Assembly (NCBI GenBank): GCA_964503715.1 | Contig: CAZDAD010000004.1 | Coordinates: forward strand, 1 to 61,058 | Direction of reading: 5' to 3' | DNA: 61,058 bases | Source of the DNA: JARIHD01 sp964503715 | GTDB lineage: Bacteria; Patescibacteriota; Saccharimonadia; Saccharimonadales; UBA4665 | Shown here: piece after piece, positions 16,699 through 25,420 of the stretch | Layout of the letters: each line of letters starts with the position of its first letter | Position numbering within the stretch: the stretch's first letter is position 1 | Position numbers and translations under genes: made by a program | The notes under the pieces: model-generated | What the model was told of the DNA's origin: nothing | Databases searched by the model: none | Seen by the model: only the letters and a program-made list of their open reading frames with translations

Positions 16699-17487
16699 CT
16701 ACTTACTATTGTAACACTGGTAAAGCTTATACCAGTCATCCATATCGAGTTCTTGGGCGCGCATACTGGGCTTAAGGCCCGCTTCACTGATTAACGTGTT
16801 AACTGTGTTACGCTCAAGTCTTAGCCCCGCACTTAACGAGTTAAGTAATGTCTTGCGACGCTGCGAAAACCCTGCCCTAACCAGTTGGAAAAATTTCTTT
16901 GTATCGACATCGTCAAACAATGGCTTAGCACGATATTTCAGCATAAGGATTTGTGAGTCAACTTTAGGTGCAGGTTGAAATAAGTGGGCAGGCACTAACC
17001 TACCTAGCGTAGCTTCGCAGTAATATTGAACAGATATACTCAACAGACTGGTGGCACCTTTGGTGGCGCAAACCCTTTGGGCAACTTCTTTCTGAATTAA
17101 TAGCGTCGCTTGGTCGAACGGGTTCGAGCTCTCACACAAATTACGGAGTAAATTACTGGTCAAATAGTATGGTATATTGGCTACAACTTTATAACCTACG
17201 GGCAACGAAGTCAGGTCAAAACTAAGTATATCTTGATTTAACACCTTAAGGTTTTTGGCTGGGACTCGGCTTGGTAAATCAAGTGCTAGCTTTTTGTCGA
17301 ACTCAACGGCAACTACCTGCTTGCAGTTATCTACGAGCATCTCTGTCAACGTGCCTGGTCCAGGCCCAATCTCAAGAACTGTATCTTCTAGGCCGAGGTC
17401 GACACCCTCTAGCATAGCCAAGAGTGAGTCGTAGTCCTGGAGCCAATGCTGCCCGAGACTCTTGTTAGTATGTGGTAAATCGTACAT
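16699..17487 (-). CDS. rsmA: 16S rRNA dimethyladenosine transferase RsmA/KsgA
   Basis: Dimethylates two adjacent adenines near the 3' end of 16S rRNA during 30S assembly, using SAM. From the ATG at 17487 the protein (262 residues) starts KSLGQHWLQD and shows motif I LEIGPGPGTLTEML, VEFDKKL, NQDIL and the catalytic NIPYYLTS, then the QKEVAQR and FSQRRKTLLNSL signatures. The start is set by homology; an upstream frame extension overlaps the preceding gene and is not conserved. It begins four bases after the stop of the RpfB/YabE-like gene, an arrangement shared with Actinobacteria (rpfB-ksgA) and Bacilli (yabE...ksgA). Confidence 0.93.
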   Translation of the reverse strand: MYDLPHTNKSLGQHWLQDYDSLLAMLEGVDLGLEDTVLEIGPGPGTLTEMLVDNCKQVVAVEFDKKLALDLPSRVPAKNLKVLNQDILSFDLTSLPVGYKVVANIPYYLTSNLLRNLCESSNPFDQATLLIQKEVAQRVCATKGATSLLSISVQYYCEATLGRLVPAHLFQPAPKVDSQILMLKYRAKPLFDDVDTKKFFQLVRAGFSQRRKTLLNSLSAGLRLERNTVNTLISEAGLKPSMRAQELDMDDWYKLYQCYNSK

Positions 17488-17491
17488 CAAT

Positions 17492-18784
17492 CTACCACCA
17501 GTGGCTCGTAACCCACTTATTATAGGCACCAGACCAACTACCATATCTGCCAGTAGCGTAGCCGCTACACCACTTAAGCTGAGTAACAGGGTTGGTTGCC
17601 CAGTCACTGCCCGCCGAGGACATCTTGGTAGCAGGAGTTGACTGGCATAGCCCATAGCCCTTGCTTGAGGAGGTTGGATAGCCATGATAGGATTTACAGC
17701 CGCCATACTCGCCTTGCCACTTAGTATGACACCAGCCTGATTCACGACTAATAATATAGTCAACATAAGGATAGTCTGACTTGGCTATCCCCGCCGCCGA
17801 CATGACAGCAGACTTATTGGCCGCAATATCATAGAAAACACCTTGAGCAACGATTTGTTTTACGGGCTCTTGAGCAATTACCTCCTGAATTGGGCTTCTG
17901 CCGATTTCCTTACCATTCTGGAAATTGACCTGATAAGTGACAATCTTTTTACCATTTTGCCCCTGCTGCCTTACGGCAGTTGCGCCGAACGACAGACTCT
18001 TGTCCTCGACTTTTTCGATTGGGAAAGCGATGACTTCTTCGACAGTCTGTATCTGTACACCATTCCTAACCAAGAATATCTGCGTGTTGGCCGCCAACTT
18101 CGTGGCAATAGCTGGCTGGATTGTGTCATCTTTGCCTAGTTTGATATTCTTTTCTTTTAGCAAGTCAGCAACAGTCGAGGCGTGAGTTCGAATAGTTGTT
18201 GGTGTACCGTAGACGTTAACGTAGATTGGCTTTGCCCTGTCTATGACCACTCTCTGGCCGATTGAACCGTCGGCGAGGAAATTATCGACTGGGTCTAGCT
18301 TGATCCAGTCTTCGGAGTAAACCTGTACTCCCGCCTGCTGAGCGATTGCCCTTGGTGTCGTTGCTGCACTATAAGAAAATGTTTTGTGATTGCCGTCATC
18401 AATCGTCACAGGCACAGCTCTGTAGACATTAATGCGGAAGTTATCGCCAACTATTTCCTCATCTTTGCTAGGCTCAACTACATCGCCAGAGTGAAGCTCA
18501 ATACCCATACGCTGGATAAGTTCGCCAACTGTCTTGGCGTTAGTTGGAATAGTCTGGCGCTTCTTATCATAGCTAATCTGCACAGTGTTAGCGTTATCTA
18601 GGTTCAGAAGAGGTGCTACCTTAGATTTATTGTTGAAAGCAATGGCTAAAATCAGCAAAGACACCATTGCAATTGCGAATGGCACATTAAAAAGTGGTTT
18701 AGTTACCACGCGCTTGGCTAGTCGGACATGATGCCTGGTAGCCGAAACGTAATGCTTCTTAGCTTTCTTAAATCTCTGTTGCAT
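17492..18784 (-). CDS. RpfB/YabE-like cell-wall protein with ubiquitin-like and G5 domains
   Basis: Likely cell-wall hydrolase of 430 residues. A basic N-terminus and one membrane anchor (about 34-50) are followed by three ubiquitin-like DUF348 repeats (about 62-120, 123-185 and 186-240), a G5 domain (about 243-320), and a C-terminal lysozyme-like region: IISRESGW, then GYGLCQSTPATKM and GSWSGAYNKW. The Glu of ISRESGW is the expected catalytic residue. Resuscitation-promoting factors and YabE have the same order. It precedes rsmA with a four-base gap. Likely role is remodelling of the cell's own or a host's peptidoglycan. Confidence 0.85.
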   Translation of the reverse strand: MQQRFKKAKKHYVSATRHHVRLAKRVVTKPLFNVPFAIAMVSLLILAIAFNNKSKVAPLLNLDNANTVQISYDKKRQTIPTNAKTVGELIQRMGIELHSGDVVEPSKDEEIVGDNFRINVYRAVPVTIDDGNHKTFSYSAATTPRAIAQQAGVQVYSEDWIKLDPVDNFLADGSIGQRVVIDRAKPIYVNVYGTPTTIRTHASTVADLLKEKNIKLGKDDTIQPAIATKLAANTQIFLVRNGVQIQTVEEVIAFPIEKVEDKSLSFGATAVRQQGQNGKKIVTYQVNFQNGKEIGRSPIQEVIAQEPVKQIVAQGVFYDIAANKSAVMSAAGIAKSDYPYVDYIISRESGWCHTKWQGEYGGCKSYHGYPTSSSKGYGLCQSTPATKMSSAGSDWATNPVTQLKWCSGYATGRYGSWSGAYNKWVTSHWW

Positions 18785-18814
18785 AACTATGCGTGTGCAA
18801 TATATTGTAACAGA

Positions 18815-20977
18815 TTAGAGTTTTTCAAGGGGGGCGAAGCTCAAATTGAGCTTACGGGCACCTACACGCTTAAAATAGACCGTTACCATCTCACCCTCCC
18901 TCTCAACAACTGTGCCAACCCCATACATCTTGTGTTGAACCGTATCACCCTCATTAAGATCGAGCACATAACGAGGTTCATCATCTAGGAATGCATTTGG
19001 ATTAGGCGTCGTAGCGTTCATCTGACTAGTGCCGCCGAACAACATACCCTGATCTGATGGCATAAATCTGGCGTCTATTTCGCTCAAGAATCTAGAGGGT
19101 GGATTGTGCTGCACGCCTCCGTAAAGCATACGACTTGAGGCATAAATCATATAAAGCTCTTCTCTGGCCCTGGTCATACCTACATAGCATAATCGACGCT
19201 CCTCCTCCATTTCTGACTGGTCATACAATGCCCTGGAGTGCGGAAAAATGGTTTCTTCCATGCCCACCATGAAGACAACTGGAAATTCTAGACCCTTGGA
19301 TGAGTGCAAGCTCATCAGCGTCACTGCATTGCCATCCATGTCTGCCTGATCTACATCGCTAACTAGGGCTACTTCTTCTAGAAACATGTCCATACCCTGG
19401 CCTGCATAACCCTGAGCGACACTGATTAGCTCCTTAACGTTCTCGATCCTGGACTCACCTTGAGCCGACCCATCATCGAGATATCTATAGTAATCTATGC
19501 GCCTTATAACTGACTCTATTACAACTGCGGGAGACGTTTCATCCAGCACTTCCCTGGCGGATTCCAATATGTCAGCCAGTTCGCCCAGATTCTTTTTGGC
19601 TGCAGGCTTGAGCTCTGGGCATGTTCCTACTCTCACCAAAGCTTCCTGCAATGTCAAACCCGTGGCCCGTTGCCAACTAGTAAAATTCAATAAGGTCTTT
19701 TGGCCAATCTTGCGTGTTGGCACGTTAACGATACGCGCAAAACTAACTTGGTCCTCTGGCTGAAATATCAGACGCAAGTAGGCAATGATATCCTTTATCT
19801 CTTTGCGATCATAAAACTTCTGGCCGCCAACAATTCTGTATGGTATACCGTACTGCATCATAGCTTCTTCAATTGAACGACTCTGCGCATTAGTCCTATA
19901 CAAGACAGCGTAGTGATTGAATCTGTGCACACCTTGGTCCACCCCTAGCCTAATGCGTCTTATAATAGTCTCGCTTTCCGCCCGCTCATTGGTAGACTGC
20001 AATAGCTGCACCGGCATACCCTCACCCGCCGCCGTCCAGAGCTTCTTCTCGGAACGTTTCTCATTCTTGGTAATAACGGCATGAGCCGCATCCAAGATAT
20101 GCTTGCTGCTACGGTAGTTCCGTTCCAGCTTGATTACCGTACACTTGGGGTAATCTTTCTCGAAGTTTAGAATGTTCCGAAAATCTGCACCTCTCCAGCT
20201 ATATATGCTTTGCCAGTCATCACCTACCACTGCGACATTGTTGTTCTCGTTCGTGAGCAGCTTAACCAGCTTGTACTGGGCCGCATTCGTATCTTGATAC
20301 TCATCAATCATGATGTACTTGAACATCCTCTGCCACTTCTCACGCACTTCTTTCTGGGTTTGCAACATCTGAACTGTCCGTTGAATTAGGTCGTCAAAAT
20401 CAAGCGCCGCAGCTTCTTTGAGGGCCTGCTCGTACAGGGGGAACACGTCCGCCGCCGCTCGCTGCTCTGGCGTTGAGCCAGCACCGCCTAAATCTTTGGG
20501 CCCCATCAGTTCATTCTTGGCATTGCTGATAATCGATGCTAATTGTCGTGCAGGGAAACTTTTTTCATCAATCATTTTTTGCTTGCAAGCCCGTTTGATG
20601 GCCTGTTGTCTATCTGCTTCGTCAAAGATAACGAAACTTTTTGGTATACCTATAGTTTGGCCGTCCTGGCGCAATAACCTCACACATATAGAGTGGAAGG
20701 TGCCCATAAACGGCATAAAACTGCGATTGTCGGGGTTCTCTCCCAGCAGTGACCCAACACGTTCACGCATCTCACGTGCCGCCTTGTTAGTAAAAGTAAC
20801 GGCCAATATGTTGTAGGCCGAAGCCTTACGCTTGGCAATTATGTAAGCAATGCGGTGTGTGAGGGTCTTTGTTTTGCCAGACCCCGCCCCAGCCTGAATA
20901 AGCAGCGGGCCTTCGGTAGTCTCTACTGCCCGCCTCTGCTCATCGTTTAACCCCTCTAAAAGAAAATCTTCTGGCAC
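18815..20977 (-). CDS. pcrA: ATP-dependent DNA helicase UvrD/PcrA
   Basis: Superfamily 1 helicase (720 residues) for excision repair and clearing of recombination or replication blocks. Walker A GAGSGKTKTL is near residue 31, the DEYQDTN Walker B near 221, ERNYRSS near 285, and the LMSLHSSKGLEFPVVF and VGMTRAREELY motifs in the last third. A C-terminal Tudor-like segment (GDTVQHKMYGVGTVV) typical of PcrA is present. The start is GTG at 20977, six bases after a TACAAT box, so the message is leaderless. Full length for the family. Confidence 0.94.
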   Translation of the reverse strand: MPEDFLLEGLNDEQRRAVETTEGPLLIQAGAGSGKTKTLTHRIAYIIAKRKASAYNILAVTFTNKAAREMRERVGSLLGENPDNRSFMPFMGTFHSICVRLLRQDGQTIGIPKSFVIFDEADRQQAIKRACKQKMIDEKSFPARQLASIISNAKNELMGPKDLGGAGSTPEQRAAADVFPLYEQALKEAAALDFDDLIQRTVQMLQTQKEVREKWQRMFKYIMIDEYQDTNAAQYKLVKLLTNENNNVAVVGDDWQSIYSWRGADFRNILNFEKDYPKCTVIKLERNYRSSKHILDAAHAVITKNEKRSEKKLWTAAGEGMPVQLLQSTNERAESETIIRRIRLGVDQGVHRFNHYAVLYRTNAQSRSIEEAMMQYGIPYRIVGGQKFYDRKEIKDIIAYLRLIFQPEDQVSFARIVNVPTRKIGQKTLLNFTSWQRATGLTLQEALVRVGTCPELKPAAKKNLGELADILESAREVLDETSPAVVIESVIRRIDYYRYLDDGSAQGESRIENVKELISVAQGYAGQGMDMFLEEVALVSDVDQADMDGNAVTLMSLHSSKGLEFPVVFMVGMEETIFPHSRALYDQSEMEEERRLCYVGMTRAREELYMIYASSRMLYGGVQHNPPSRFLSEIDARFMPSDQGMLFGGTSQMNATTPNPNAFLDDEPRYVLDLNEGDTVQHKMYGVGTVVEREGEMVTVYFKRVGARKLNLSFAPLEKL

Positions 20978-21027
20978 CGCTTAATTGTACCAGAAGACCC
21001 CTTATATATTTGACTGATTCGAGAGTA

Positions 21028-21516
21028 TTACAACACTTCTGCGTAAGCTAAAGCAACTTCGCTCTTACCCCGCACTACCATATCACCCACGATAGCGCTT
21101 ACTAGTGTCTTTATCTTTGGAATATTGCCAGATTCAATTGTCTCTAAGGCTCGTCTATGAGCATTCTTGGCCATTAGATAACTCACTACTTCTTGACTAT
21201 TCTCGTGGGTCATGTTGATGCCCAGTGACTTATTGACAGCACGTGAAGCATCACGAGTTATGTCTAGCTTTTCGATAGCTTCTTTATGTGCAACACCTAG
21301 GGTCCTACGGCCCACAAAATCACGTGCACGGTCAATAACATCTTGAGACACATGCTTATTTGGATTTGGTTCAAATGTTTTTATTTCGTCCTGGATGAAC
21401 ATATCGACACCGCTTTTAAATAGGGGTCGTTCCTGCATGACATTAGCCCGTTTAACAGGGATACGCTCTGGCTGAGTGACAGGCTTAACTATGTCAATCT
21501 TTGGTGCTGTATTCAT
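21028..21516 (-). CDS. hypothetical protein, 162 aa
   Basis: Not recognised. Hydrophilic, largely alpha-helical, no membrane segment. Possible DNA- or protein-binding helices at residues 60-125, with many basic residues. A TATAAT box at 21524-21529 ends seven bases before the ATG, so this is a leaderless single gene. It lies between the helicase and a terminator-bounded gene on the same strand. Confidence 0.65.
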   Translation of the reverse strand: MNTAPKIDIVKPVTQPERIPVKRANVMQERPLFKSGVDMFIQDEIKTFEPNPNKHVSQDVIDRARDFVGRRTLGVAHKEAIEKLDITRDASRAVNKSLGINMTHENSQEVVSYLMAKNAHRRALETIESGNIPKIKTLVSAIVGDMVVRGKSEVALAYAEVL

Positions 21517-21575
21517 GTCAGATATTATACTACACGCTTACGCTTTTGTCAATTATATGTTTCTAAATACACGCC

Positions 21576-21602
21576 AAAAAACTCCCCCTTGGGGAGCTTT
21601 TG
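21576..21602 (-). terminator. intrinsic terminator
   Basis: On the minus strand CTCCCC/GGGGAG arms followed by six T; ends the transcript of the 21626-22099 gene. Confidence 0.75.
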
Positions 21603-21625
21603 ATTCTAAGGTTTACAAAGTCCGC

Positions 21626-22099
21626 TTATCGAGCGTGTGCGAGTCTAAGCAAAGCGGTAGCTAGCGCCTCTGGGCTACCGAAGGGTACTCGGAAGCCGTT
21701 GTTCTCGATATGCACTTCAGATATATGGCTATCAATGCGGACCTCAGGTGCTGAGCTCTTTTGAAAATCATGCTTGGACTGCTCATCACTAATTACTACG
21801 TCAGCATCAAAAAACGGAGCGTTCGATTTTTGCTTCGACGTCTCCGTTTGATTGCTGTTGGTATCGCTGAATTGAATACGGTTCTGAATTGATGAGTCTG
21901 CCCAAGGCATCTTGTGGCCCTTTTCGACCTTCTCTGTTTCATCTTCTAGAACCACGAGCTTGTAGTTGTCAGGCAGATAATATAATGCGTGCACCGCTTG
22001 GGCGAGATCCTGTTGACTCGCATTAGACGAACAAAACAATAGAAAGTCTTGCTTGTCGTTTTGTGATTCTCTCGCTGATGTAGACTGTGAGTCAATCAT
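21626..22099 (-). CDS. hypothetical protein, 157 aa (glycosyltransferase-like ends)
   Basis: Unrecognised. Near the N-terminus QDLAQAVHALYYLPDNYKLVVL resembles the hinge of GT4-type glycosyltransferases, and the C-terminus FGSPEALATALLRLAHAR resembles the final helix of the same enzymes, but the catalytic domain between them is missing and replaced by about 80 polar residues. It could be a shrunken relative or an unrelated protein with chance similarity. ATG at 22099 is chosen for its AAAAGG ribosome site. A terminator follows the stop. Confidence 0.55.
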   Translation of the reverse strand: MIDSQSTSARESQNDKQDFLLFCSSNASQQDLAQAVHALYYLPDNYKLVVLEDETEKVEKGHKMPWADSSIQNRIQFSDTNSNQTETSKQKSNAPFFDADVVISDEQSKHDFQKSSAPEVRIDSHISEVHIENNGFRVPFGSPEALATALLRLAHAR

Positions 22100-22245
22100 A
22101 ATGCCTTTTCCCAATTTATTAGCCCTTAAATTTGACAACTAATCGAGTTGTAATTATATGATACGACTCATCTTCGGAACATGTCAAATTAATTTTATTT
22201 TCTGGCAAATTATGTTATAATCTGTTTCAATTACGGAGCGCAAAG

Positions 22246-23463
22246 TTGAGATACTTCAAAAACACGGAGTTGGCTAAGATTTATAATGTCTCGGAAAAGT
22301 CCGTGCGCAACTGGATTAACGCAGCTAAAGAAGGCAAACTAGACCTTCAGCTTTTTGATAACAACGGTCGACTCCACATAGCCAACGTCACCAAGAACAC
22401 TGAAACTATCGAAAAACTAGTCGCAAACGGCAAAAAATACAAAAACAGCCGCGGCTACAAAGTCGTCACCCCCTCTGCAAAATTCTATAGGACTTTTACA
22501 AAAAATCAGGTCAGGGACATAATCACAAGCATTGATTCAAGACTAGAGCTGCCCCTAAAGTATAGTTATCTTGACGGTGGTGCGGCGTATTGGGACCAAT
22601 ACGTAAAGAGGCTGTCTGCCGAGAGCGTTCCGAATATGCTTAATAGAACTGTGGATCTATTGGGGCTAAACATTGGCTATATTGACGAATTAATTAGTGA
22701 TAAAAGACATGTAAATATTGTTGACGTGGGTGCAGGTAATGGACTGCCTGCTAGGAACTTAATAAACCACATCCTGAAATCAGGTAGGACATGCAGATAT
22801 ATCGCCGTAGACATAAGTCGCAGTATGCTAGACATTGTCGAGTCAAACATAAAAGAGTGGTTTGGAGAAAAAGTAATCCTCGAGTTGTGTGAGATCGATG
22901 TTGAATATGATAGATTCAATGACCTGATACATAACGACTACGACAAAGACGCACATAGCGCTAATATTATTTTGGTGTTAGGTGGTACTATACAGAATCT
23001 GCGAAGACCCGAACATGCATTAATAAACCTGAACAATAGCATGGAATCGAACGACATACTCCTCTACAACACTAAGTTGGATACACCCAACTCTAGAAGG
23101 TACTTCGACTTCAATATACATTCTGGCGTGCAAGAGCTAACTCCAAGACATAGGCTCGCATTAGATATGCTGAAGATTGACCCCTCTATGTACACGGTTG
23201 AACAAAGTTTTGACGATAAAAACCAAGCCAGAGTGATTGGCATAAAACTTACCTCTGCGATTAAGATATGTTTTTCGGCCTTCGACCCATCTCTAAGAGA
23301 TATTGAGCTGCAGAAAGACCAATTATTAACACTTTGGAGATTCTGGCACCAGAATGTTAGCGATATATCTCAACAATTTGAGTACTGCGGTTTCGACCTA
23401 AAGGTAGTGACAAAAACCGTTGATGATGAATATGTTGGTATTATCTGCAAAATAAGCAGATAA
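22246..23463 (+). CDS. HTH - EgtD-like SAM methyltransferase fusion, paralogue 1
   Basis: A two-domain protein of 405 residues. Residues 1-40 form a MerR/excisionase-like helix-turn-helix (KNTELAKIYNVSEKSVRNWI). A spacer holds the pair LKYSYLDGGAAYWDQY. The rest matches the histidine-specific methyltransferase superfamily (EgtD-like): motif I VDVGAGNG near residue 165, YIAVDIS near 186, LVLGGTIQNL near 240 (compare FLGSTIGN in EgtD), and FDFNI. The SAM loop looks intact. A TTG start is supported by GGAG about eight bases upstream; TATAAT lies at 22216-22221. Upstream it shares an AACATGTCAA...AATTTT element with paralogue 2. Substrate unknown; a DNA-binding methyltransferase is an unusual idea, possibly a regulator that senses SAM or a metabolite. 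Confidence 0.75.
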   Translation: MRYFKNTELAKIYNVSEKSVRNWINAAKEGKLDLQLFDNNGRLHIANVTKNTETIEKLVANGKKYKNSRGYKVVTPSAKFYRTFTKNQVRDIITSIDSRLELPLKYSYLDGGAAYWDQYVKRLSAESVPNMLNRTVDLLGLNIGYIDELISDKRHVNIVDVGAGNGLPARNLINHILKSGRTCRYIAVDISRSMLDIVESNIKEWFGEKVILELCEIDVEYDRFNDLIHNDYDKDAHSANIILVLGGTIQNLRRPEHALINLNNSMESNDILLYNTKLDTPNSRRYFDFNIHSGVQELTPRHRLALDMLKIDPSMYTVEQSFDDKNQARVIGIKLTSAIKICFSAFDPSLRDIELQKDQLLTLWRFWHQNVSDISQQFEYCGFDLKVVTKTVDDEYVGIICKISR

Positions 23464-23470
23464 CATGTTA
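23461..23470. promoter_or_regulatory. palindrome TAACATGTTA at the end of paralogue 1
   Basis: Ten-base perfect palindrome starting at the stop codon; it contains the half-site ATGTTACA (23465-23472), which recurs at the paralogue 2 promoter. Confidence 0.5.
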
Positions 23471-23479
23471 CATAAAATC

Positions 23480-23536
23480 AAAGTAACCTGCTAGGCTTAT
23501 AATAGATTATATCTACTTCCTAACAGGTTACTTTTT
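23480..23536 (+). terminator. 55-nt hairpin with T-tract between the paralogues
   Basis: AAAGTAACCTG (23480-23490) pairs with CAGGTTACTTT (23524-23534); after one C-A mismatch TAGG pairs with CCTA, and an inner TAGAT/ATCTA hairpin caps it. Five T end the structure. It can end transcription of paralogue 1; a TATAAT inside the loop and the operator-like arms leave a regulatory role open. Confidence 0.6.
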
Positions 23537-23572
23537 CTGTGCAGACAACCGAGCATAATCATGCTCAATCCA

Positions 23573-23597
23573 ATGTTACAATAAATCTTTGTAACAT
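23573..23597. promoter_or_regulatory. inverted-repeat operator overlapping the paralogue 2 promoter
   Basis: ATGTTACA and TGTAACAT, perfect eight-base arms with a nine-base spacer. The right arm overlaps a TTGTAA -35 box (23589-23594), 18 bases from TATAAT (23613-23618), so binding would block this promoter. Confidence 0.65.
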
Positions 23598-23629
23598 GTC
23601 AATGAATTTTGTTATAATTTAAATAAATT

Positions 23630-24871
23630 ATGAGATTTTTGAAGAATTCAGAGATTATCGCTACCTATAGTGTGTCGGATAAGACTGTCAGGAACTGGAT
23701 CGTAGCTGCTGAAAATGGCGTACTCGAGCTAAAATTATGTAAGCTCAATGGCAAGAGTTTTATAGCAGATACCCACACCAACAGTATTCTACTGGATAAG
23801 ATGGCCTCAACTGGTAGAAAATACAGAAACAGTTTATCGTCTATCGACATCGACGTGCCAAATAATTTCTACGCAACATTCAATGATAGCCAAATCAGTG
23901 ATATAATTTCCAACCTTTCACGCCGTCATGAAGCCCTAGGGGCCTATAAGTATTTCGGAGAAGGTGGAAAGTACTGGAGTCGCTTCTTAGATGAATTAGT
24001 AAATACTGGTCTACCTAACCTAATTAACAATACCATTGAGGCTCTAGATACAAGCTATCCTCGTATTGAAGCAACGTTGTCCCGATACAAGCATATTAAT
24101 GTGGTAAGCCTTTGTGGAGGAAACGCCAATACGACAAAAAAACTATTAGAGCGAGTACAGGCCACAGGAAAACTCAGAAAGTATATAGTGATTGATATAA
24201 GCCCTGAGATGATCAAAACAAACGTCAATAACGCAACTGCTTGGTTAGGTAAAGATACCGCAATTGAGACGTACCAAAGAGATTTAACCTATCATAGATT
24301 CGGTGACGTTTTGGTGAAAGACTCATACGGTGATGACGCATCATTGACGATAAATATACTTTTGCTCGTAGCTGGCGTGATTGTAAATTTCAATAACCCA
24401 GATCAAGTTCTAGATACTATAGCTGAAAGCATAAGTAGCGAGGACATACTCATAACTACACTCAAAAAGGACACAAACAAAACTAGAAACTCATTTGATT
24501 TCAATATTTCTGCAGACAACTCCGCTTTAAGCGTACACGAAACGTATTTACTTGAACAATTAGGAATAAAAAGTGAGCTATACTATCCTGAGCAGATATT
24601 TGAACCAGAGACAAGGACAAGAAGTCTCAGGGTTGTTCTCAAGAAGAACTTAAATTTAAATTTCGATAAAGGCAATTTCCGACGTACTCTAAAATTCAAC
24701 AACGGTGATAGGATAATTTTATGGCATGCCCTGCATCACACCGACAAAGAGATTCAGGATCGATTTATACGTACTGGATTCAAGATATTTCACATGTCCA
24801 GTTCTGTGGATGAAGAGCTTTCAATAGTCATAGCTAGGCTCTCAAACAGGTTTGCGCCAAACGCATTATAA
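23630..24871 (+). CDS. HTH - EgtD-like SAM methyltransferase fusion, paralogue 2
   Basis: Same design as its neighbour over 413 residues: an HTH at residues 1-40 (KNSEIIATYSVSDKTVRNWI), the YKYFGEGGKYWSRF pair, then the EgtD-like domain with YIVIDIS near residue 185 and LLLVAGVIVNF near 245. Motif I is altered: where paralogue 1 has VGAGNG this protein has LCGGNAN, so SAM binding may be weakened or lost. FDFNI is kept. TATAAT at 23613-23618 stands 11 bases before the ATG. The pair probably arose by tandem duplication and then diverged; one catalytic and one regulatory copy is a possibility. Confidence 0.75.
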   Translation: MRFLKNSEIIATYSVSDKTVRNWIVAAENGVLELKLCKLNGKSFIADTHTNSILLDKMASTGRKYRNSLSSIDIDVPNNFYATFNDSQISDIISNLSRRHEALGAYKYFGEGGKYWSRFLDELVNTGLPNLINNTIEALDTSYPRIEATLSRYKHINVVSLCGGNANTTKKLLERVQATGKLRKYIVIDISPEMIKTNVNNATAWLGKDTAIETYQRDLTYHRFGDVLVKDSYGDDASLTINILLLVAGVIVNFNNPDQVLDTIAESISSEDILITTLKKDTNKTRNSFDFNISADNSALSVHETYLLEQLGIKSELYYPEQIFEPETRTRSLRVVLKKNLNLNFDKGNFRRTLKFNNGDRIILWHALHHTDKEIQDRFIRTGFKIFHMSSSVDEELSIVIARLSNRFAPNAL

Positions 24872-24874
24872 ATA

Positions 24875-25420
24875 CTAAATCAAATCTGTATGAGGGATAT
24901 TGTAGTCGGTAGAGATTAGTCCTGCGTCGAGCAGGAAGTTTAAGGCTACTGCGGCTAGCAAGGCTACGACAAAAAGAGAAAGCATTATTTTGAGTGCTTT
25001 GCGAGGCTTTTTGTGGTGCGATACGACAGACCCGCTATGGGTGGCTGTCTCTGCTGGGAGCAGGTCAACTTCAACGTGCGAACCAGTGGCCGATCCGCCC
25101 GCATAAACAGAGTGATTAGGCTTGGCAACGGGGTTAATTACATCAGAGTTGCCCCCTGATTGATCCATGTCAACTGTCACGTCTGACAAGGTTCTGGGTG
25201 ATTGAGTGACCGATTCGGCCACATCAGAGCTCAGTTCGGGTGCAGTAGTAGGTACAAATTGGTCGTCTCTAATGACAGTTGGATTATTGCTCAAGATTGG
25301 GCGGCTACTGGGCTGGGCTAGAGTTTTTCCTGGCTTAACCACGTCGAACACCTTACCACCCCGCGGCAGGTTTGGTGCTGTTACACGTTCTGTATCTTGT
25401 GTTTGGTTCTGGTTATCCAT
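24875..25420 (-). CDS. hypothetical protein with C-terminal membrane segment, 181 aa
   Basis: Residues 1-130 are disordered-looking, rich in Pro, Ser, Thr and Asp. A basic patch HHKKPRKALK precedes one membrane helix (about 143-166), and about 15 residues follow outside. Such tail-anchored or type-II proteins are frequent in Patescibacteria; function unknown. The start overlaps the end of tpiA by eight bases, so translation is probably coupled to it. It converges with methyltransferase paralogue 2, leaving three bases between the stops. Confidence 0.65.
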   Translation of the reverse strand: MDNQNQTQDTERVTAPNLPRGGKVFDVVKPGKTLAQPSSRPILSNNPTVIRDDQFVPTTAPELSSDVAESVTQSPRTLSDVTVDMDQSGGNSDVINPVAKPNHSVYAGGSATGSHVEVDLLPAETATHSGSVVSHHKKPRKALKIMLSLFVVALLAAVALNFLLDAGLISTDYNIPHTDLI

